Shown: positions 5,239-7,369 of the stretch, in pieces | How positions within the stretch are numbered: the first letter of the stretch is position 1 | Layout of the letters: each line of letters starts with the position of its first letter | Assembly (NCBI GenBank): GCA_903868285.1 | Contig: CAIPUP010000357.1 | Location: 1-7,369, forward strand | Direction: 5' to 3' | Length of the DNA stretch: 7,369 bases | Origin: an uncultured beta proteobacterium | Lineage (GTDB): Bacteria; Pseudomonadota; Gammaproteobacteria; Burkholderiales; SG8-39 | The notes under the pieces: generated by a model | What the model was told of the DNA's origin: nothing | The model's database searches: none | The model's input: only the letters and a program-made list of their open reading frames with translations | Program-made: the position numbers and the translations under genes

Positions 5239-6246
5239 CTACTCTGCCACCGCGCCGGAGATCTTCACCGCGCGGGCAAACTTCTCCAGGTCAGTACGGA
5301 TCAGCCGTGCGTAGTCCTCCGGTGTGTTGCCCACCGGATCGATACCCAGCGCGGTCATGCGCTCGATCAGCTCGGGCTGGCGCAGGGCCTTGACGATCTC
5401 GCCGTGCAGCCGCGCTATCACCTCGCGCGGCGTGCCGGCCGGCGCCACCAGGCCGATCTGCCCGGCGAAGTCGTAGCCACGCACACCCAGTTCGGCCAGG
5501 GTCGGCACTTCCGGCGCCAGTCGGGTGCGCTTGCCGGTGCTCACCGCGAGAATACGAACCTTGCCGGCCTTGACCTGCGGCGCCAGCGAGGGATAGGCAG
5601 CAAACACCACATCCACCTGTGCGCCGACCAGCGCCGGCATGGCCTGGGCCGCACCCTTGAACGGCACATGCACGATGTCCAGTCCTACAGCAGCCTTGAG
5701 ACTCTCCATCGACAGATGATGGATGCTGCCCGAACCAGCCGAGCCGTAGCTCAACTTTCCCGGACGCGCCTTGGCCAGCGCCGTGAACTCGGCAAAATTG
5801 TTGGCTGCCACAGCGCTATGCACCGCCAGGAACAGGGGACCATAGGCGGCCAGGGTGATGGGCTCGAAGTCGCGGATCGCGTCATAGGGCAGCTTGCTAT
5901 GCAAGGCCGGGTTGATGGCCAGATGCTGCGGATCGGCCAGCAGCAGCGTGTAACCATCGGCCGGTGATTTCGCCACCAGCTCGGTGGCAACGATGCCCCC
6001 CGCGCCAGGCCGGTTCTCCACCAGCACCTGCTGGCCGAGCGCGACCGACAGTGGTTGCGCCAGCAGTCGCGCCAAGGTATCCGACAGCCCGCCCGGCGAG
6101 AACGGCACGATCAGCTTCACCGGCCGCTGCGGATAGGTGGCCGTTGACGCCGATTGCGCCTGCACCGCAACCGAACAGCACAGTGCAGTCAAAAAAACCA
6201 AGCGGCAGAGCCAGAGATTCAACAACGACAACACAGCAGATTGCAT
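5239..6246 (-). CDS. Bug/TctC-family tripartite tricarboxylate transporter substrate-binding protein (second copy)
   Basis: A 335-residue secreted protein. The signal peptide is clear: a hydrophobic core in LLNLWLCRLVFLTALCCSVA followed by a VQA-Q cleavage site near residue 30. The mature protein follows the family pattern closely: PVKLIVPFSPGGLSDTLARLL, the canonical ENRPGAGG, SPADGYTLLLAD, KLPYDAIRDFEPIT, the STNR-like SYGSAGSGSIHHLSMESLK, VPFKGAAQAMPALVGAQVDV, PQVKAGKVRILAV, and VPTLAELGVRGYDF. It would bind a carboxylate in the periplasm. The ATG at 6246 is preferred: AGGA lies 7 nt upstream and the signal peptide starts there. The open frame extends upstream to 6597, but that part runs into the dioxygenase gene on the other strand and does not look coding. 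It is divergent from the dioxygenase gene, which suggests its ligand may be a substrate of that pathway. It is clearly diverged from the first Bug protein, so this is not a recent duplication. Confidence 0.94.
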   Translation of the reverse strand: MQSAVLSLLNLWLCRLVFLTALCCSVAVQAQSASTATYPQRPVKLIVPFSPGGLSDTLARLLAQPLSVALGQQVLVENRPGAGGIVATELVAKSPADGYTLLLADPQHLAINPALHSKLPYDAIRDFEPITLAAYGPLFLAVHSAVAANNFAEFTALAKARPGKLSYGSAGSGSIHHLSMESLKAAVGLDIVHVPFKGAAQAMPALVGAQVDVVFAAYPSLAPQVKAGKVRILAVSTGKRTRLAPEVPTLAELGVRGYDFAGQIGLVAPAGTPREVIARLHGEIVKALRQPELIERMTALGIDPVGNTPEDYARLIRTDLEKFARAVKISGAVAE

Positions 6247-6421
6247 GGCGACATCCTGATTACGGGGTTGAAACGAGAGTGAGCGCAAAGCGCAGATCAC
6301 AGGAAACAAAATGACAGCCCCCATCTTAACGCCACGCCACGGATCGCCTGCACGGCGATGGCATACTGCCCGGCCGATTTTCATCGAACCGCCCTTGTTT
6401 ACGTACCCCGCAGGAGTTCTC
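6247..6421. promoter_or_regulatory. Divergent intergenic region between second Bug gene and dioxygenase gene
   Basis: This 175-bp gap must hold the start signals of both genes. GCGC-AAA-GCGC (6283-6293) is a small perfect inverted repeat. TTGAAA (6268-6273) resembles a -35 box on the plus strand but no -10 follows at normal spacing. AGGAG (6412-6416) is the dioxygenase Shine-Dalgarno sequence. The 23-bp repeat found near the RidA gene is absent here. I see no confident promoter or operator. Confidence 0.35.
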
Positions 6422-6940
6422 ATGCTGCCAATGCCGATTGCCGATTTCGCCGCGATTTCCCGCGAGCTTGCCCAGAGCGGGCGACGGGTGCATGTGATGT
6501 GGCAGACGCCGGAATCGCTGGCCTTCGTGGCGCGCGGACGGGAATATCGCAGCGAGTTCCACATCAATCCCAGCGATGAAGTGATGTACATGATCAAGGG
6601 CGAGATGAACCTGCACTACCGCACGCCCGAGGGCAAGGAAGAAATCGCGGTGCTGCGCGAGGGCTCGGCCATCTACACCGCCGCTGGCATTCCCCATTCG
6701 CCACGCTTTCCGCCGGATGCCTTTTTGCTGGTGACCGAGCGCATGCGCCGCCCGGGCGAGGTCGACCGCTTTCAGTGGTTCTGCCCGCAGTGCGACCACT
6801 TGCTGCATGAAGAGCATTTCACCGTCGACGACTATCGCAAGGACCCGGTGTCGCGCGCCTATGCCAACTTTTTCGATAGCGAGGCGCATCGCACCTGCGG
6901 CCATTGCGGCCATGTCATGCCTCGTCCAGCGGCTGCCTGA
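6422..6940 (+). CDS. nbaC: 3-hydroxyanthranilate 3,4-dioxygenase-like cupin extradiol dioxygenase
   Basis: A 172-residue cupin of the bacterial 3-hydroxyanthranilate 3,4-dioxygenase family, which opens the ring of 3-hydroxyanthranilate with O2 to give 2-amino-3-carboxymuconate semialdehyde. The Fe(II) ligands are H47, E53 (in H-x5-E) and H92 (in GIPH92SP). Substrate-binding candidates are R43, R95 and E106. The second, rubredoxin-like metal site of bacterial members is complete: C121-P-Q-C124 and C159-G-H-C162. In the family the Arg follows the His by four residues (HSPQR); here it follows by three (HSPRF), so the loop is one residue shorter and a related substrate such as another amino-hydroxybenzoate is possible. 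The start at 6422 has AGGAG 5 nt upstream; the frame is open back to 6311 but that part does not look coding. The RidA gene follows 76 bp later. The symbol refers to the family and is tentative. Confidence 0.85.
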   Translation: MLPMPIADFAAISRELAQSGRRVHVMWQTPESLAFVARGREYRSEFHINPSDEVMYMIKGEMNLHYRTPEGKEEIAVLREGSAIYTAAGIPHSPRFPPDAFLLVTERMRRPGEVDRFQWFCPQCDHLLHEEHFTVDDYRKDPVSRAYANFFDSEAHRTCGHCGHVMPRPAAA

Positions 6941-6969
6941 GCACCTTACCAGCCATTACAGAATTAACG

Positions 6970-6992
6970 TAAGTTATTGATTTAATTGATTT
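6970..6992 (+). repeat. 23-bp AT-rich repeat, right copy (inverted relative to 2354-2376)
   Basis: Identical over 23 bp to the reverse complement of 2354-2376. It contains two ATTGATTT units in tandem with a 9-bp period (6976-6983 and 6985-6992). It lies 30 bp past the dioxygenase stop and 24 bp before the RidA start, and it covers the candidate -35 box of a RidA promoter. That position is where an operator or activator site would act. Neither copy lies near a transposase gene. Confidence 0.8.
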
Positions 6993-7004
6993 TTTTAACA
7001 TAAT
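6977..7004 (+). promoter_or_regulatory. Candidate sigma-70 promoter for the RidA gene
   Basis: TTGATT (6977-6982, four of six matches to TTGACA) and CATAAT (6999-7004, five of six matches to TATAAT) are 16 bp apart, within an AT-rich island in GC-rich DNA. Transcription would begin near 7011, only a few bases before the start codon at 7017, giving a very short leader; this weakens the call somewhat or suggests a leaderless-like message. The -35 box lies inside the 23-bp repeat. The gene could also be read from the dioxygenase promoter. Confidence 0.45.
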
Positions 7005-7016
7005 CGGAAACTCGTC

Positions 7017-7369
7017 ATGCCGAAGCAGATCATCACCTCCGCCACCGCCCCCACCACCGGCTTCACCAATGCCGCCACGCCCTCGCCACTGGCCCAGGGC
7101 ATACGCTTTGGCAACATGCTGTTTGTATCGGGTCAGGGGCCGCTCGATCCGGTAAGCAAGGAAGTGGTGTCCACCGACATCGCCGCACAGACGCGCCAGA
7201 CCCTCACCAATCTGCACGGCGTGCTGAGCGCTGCCGGCGCCGACTTTCGCAATGTGGTGAACATGCGTGTCTGTCTGCGCAACACCGAGGACTTCCCGGC
7301 CTTCAATGCTGCCTTCGCAGAATTTCTCAACGGCGAGAAAGTCACCCGCACCTGCATCGGCGGCACGCC
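7017..7369 (+). CDS. RidA/YjgF-family protein, probable 2-aminomuconate-type deaminase, 3' end missing
   Basis: The first 117 residues of a RidA (YjgF/YER057c/UK114) protein; the gene runs off the right edge. Family signatures are present: PLAQGIRFGNMLFVSGQGPLDP (residues 24-45), then DIAAQTRQTLTNLHGVLSAAGADFRNVVNMRVCL, then the segment DFPAFNAAFAEFL, and near the edge TR111TCIGG, where R111 fits the conserved Arg that binds the carboxylate of imine or enamine substrates. RidA proteins hydrolyse reactive enamines and imines, and the 2-aminomuconate deaminases of 2-nitrobenzoate and 2-aminophenol pathways (NbaF, AmnD) belong to this superfamily. Placement just after a 3-hydroxyanthranilate-type dioxygenase makes a dedicated pathway deaminase more likely than a general RidA. 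The ribosome binding site is weak (GGAA at 7006). The rest of the operon lies outside the window. Confidence 0.85.
   Translation, partial: MPKQIITSATAPTTGFTNAATPSPLAQGIRFGNMLFVSGQGPLDPVSKEVVSTDIAAQTRQTLTNLHGVLSAAGADFRNVVNMRVCLRNTEDFPAFNAAFAEFLNGEKVTRTCIGGT

Noticed and set aside
2698..5581. A 22-bp identical stretch shared by the two Bug genes (2698-2719 and 5560-5581), same orientation.
   Set aside because: It encodes the conserved family motif PQVKAGK in both genes, and the genes are diverged elsewhere. Shared codon preference at a conserved motif explains it.
5212..5967. A 251-residue open frame on the plus strand opposite the second Bug gene.
   Set aside because: It is a shadow of the high-GC Bug gene: no ribosome binding site, no recognisable domain, and an Arg-, His- and Gln-rich composition typical of antisense frames.
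6283..6293. GCGC-AAA-GCGC inverted repeat upstream of the dioxygenase gene.
   Set aside because: Four-base GC arms are expected by chance in GC-rich DNA, and it is not aligned with a convincing promoter.
6311..6421. Upstream extension of the dioxygenase frame by 37 residues.
   Set aside because: The extra residues are Pro- and Arg-rich with no cupin similarity, and AGGAG precisely precedes the start at 6422, which also fits the family length.
6247..6597. N-terminal extension of the second Bug frame reaching into the dioxygenase gene.
   Set aside because: The signal peptide and ribosome binding site place the start at 6246. The extension lacks family similarity and overlaps a well supported gene on the other strand.
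2354..6992. The 23-bp inverted repeat read as the ends of an insertion sequence or composite transposon.
   Set aside because: The enclosed genes include a tRNA, two regulators and metabolic genes but no transposase, and no target-site duplication is seen outside the repeats.

Overview
The window reads as GC-rich chromosomal DNA of a betaproteobacterium, most likely Burkholderiales and plausibly Alcaligenaceae. The reasons are two Bug/TctC-type periplasmic solute-binding proteins without their own transporter genes, a CrgA-like LysR regulator, a PadR regulator, and dense packing of catabolic genes. The lineage is an inference from gene content; nothing in the sequence proves it. No transposase, integrase, phage gene or CRISPR array was seen.

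Layout from left to right. The 3' end of a crotonase (enoyl-CoA hydratase/isomerase) gene (1-154, +) converges on a two-gene unit on the minus strand: an alpha/beta hydrolase (569-1510) that overlaps a small stand-alone Rieske [2Fe-2S] protein (177-572) by an ATGA junction. A PadR-family regulator (1627-2304, +) is divergent from that unit. A first Bug receptor (2374-3384, -) and a small four-helix membrane protein (3492-3992, -) follow. The membrane protein is divergent from a LysR regulator (4101-5033, +). A hairpin just after the LysR stop separates it from a convergent tRNA-Arg(ACG) gene (5094-5170, -) that has its own extended -10 promoter. A second Bug receptor (5239-6246, -) is divergent from a 3-hydroxyanthranilate 3,4-dioxygenase-like gene (6422-6940, +). 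That gene is followed by a RidA-family gene (7017 to the window end, +), probably a 2-aminomuconate-type deaminase.

How the parts may work together (inference). A 3-hydroxyanthranilate dioxygenase-type ring cleavage enzyme next to a RidA deaminase is the core of the lower aminophenol/anthranilate pathway known from 2-nitrobenzoate degradation (nba) and kynurenine catabolism. The Bug receptors would capture a carboxylate substrate in the periplasm. The crotonase, hydrolase and Rieske protein fit an aromatic or amino-aromatic catabolic island, but their place in a pathway is not shown by the window. The decarboxylase and semialdehyde dehydrogenase expected in such a pathway would lie beyond the right edge.

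The most unusual signal is a perfect 23-bp AT-rich sequence present twice in opposite orientation: at 2354-2376, over the stop codon of the first Bug gene, and at 6970-6992, over the promoter-like region of the RidA gene. It frames 4.6 kb of the window. It could be a shared operator or the scar of a rearrangement. The second item of note is a one-residue shortening of the active-site loop between an iron-ligand His and the substrate-binding Arg of the dioxygenase.
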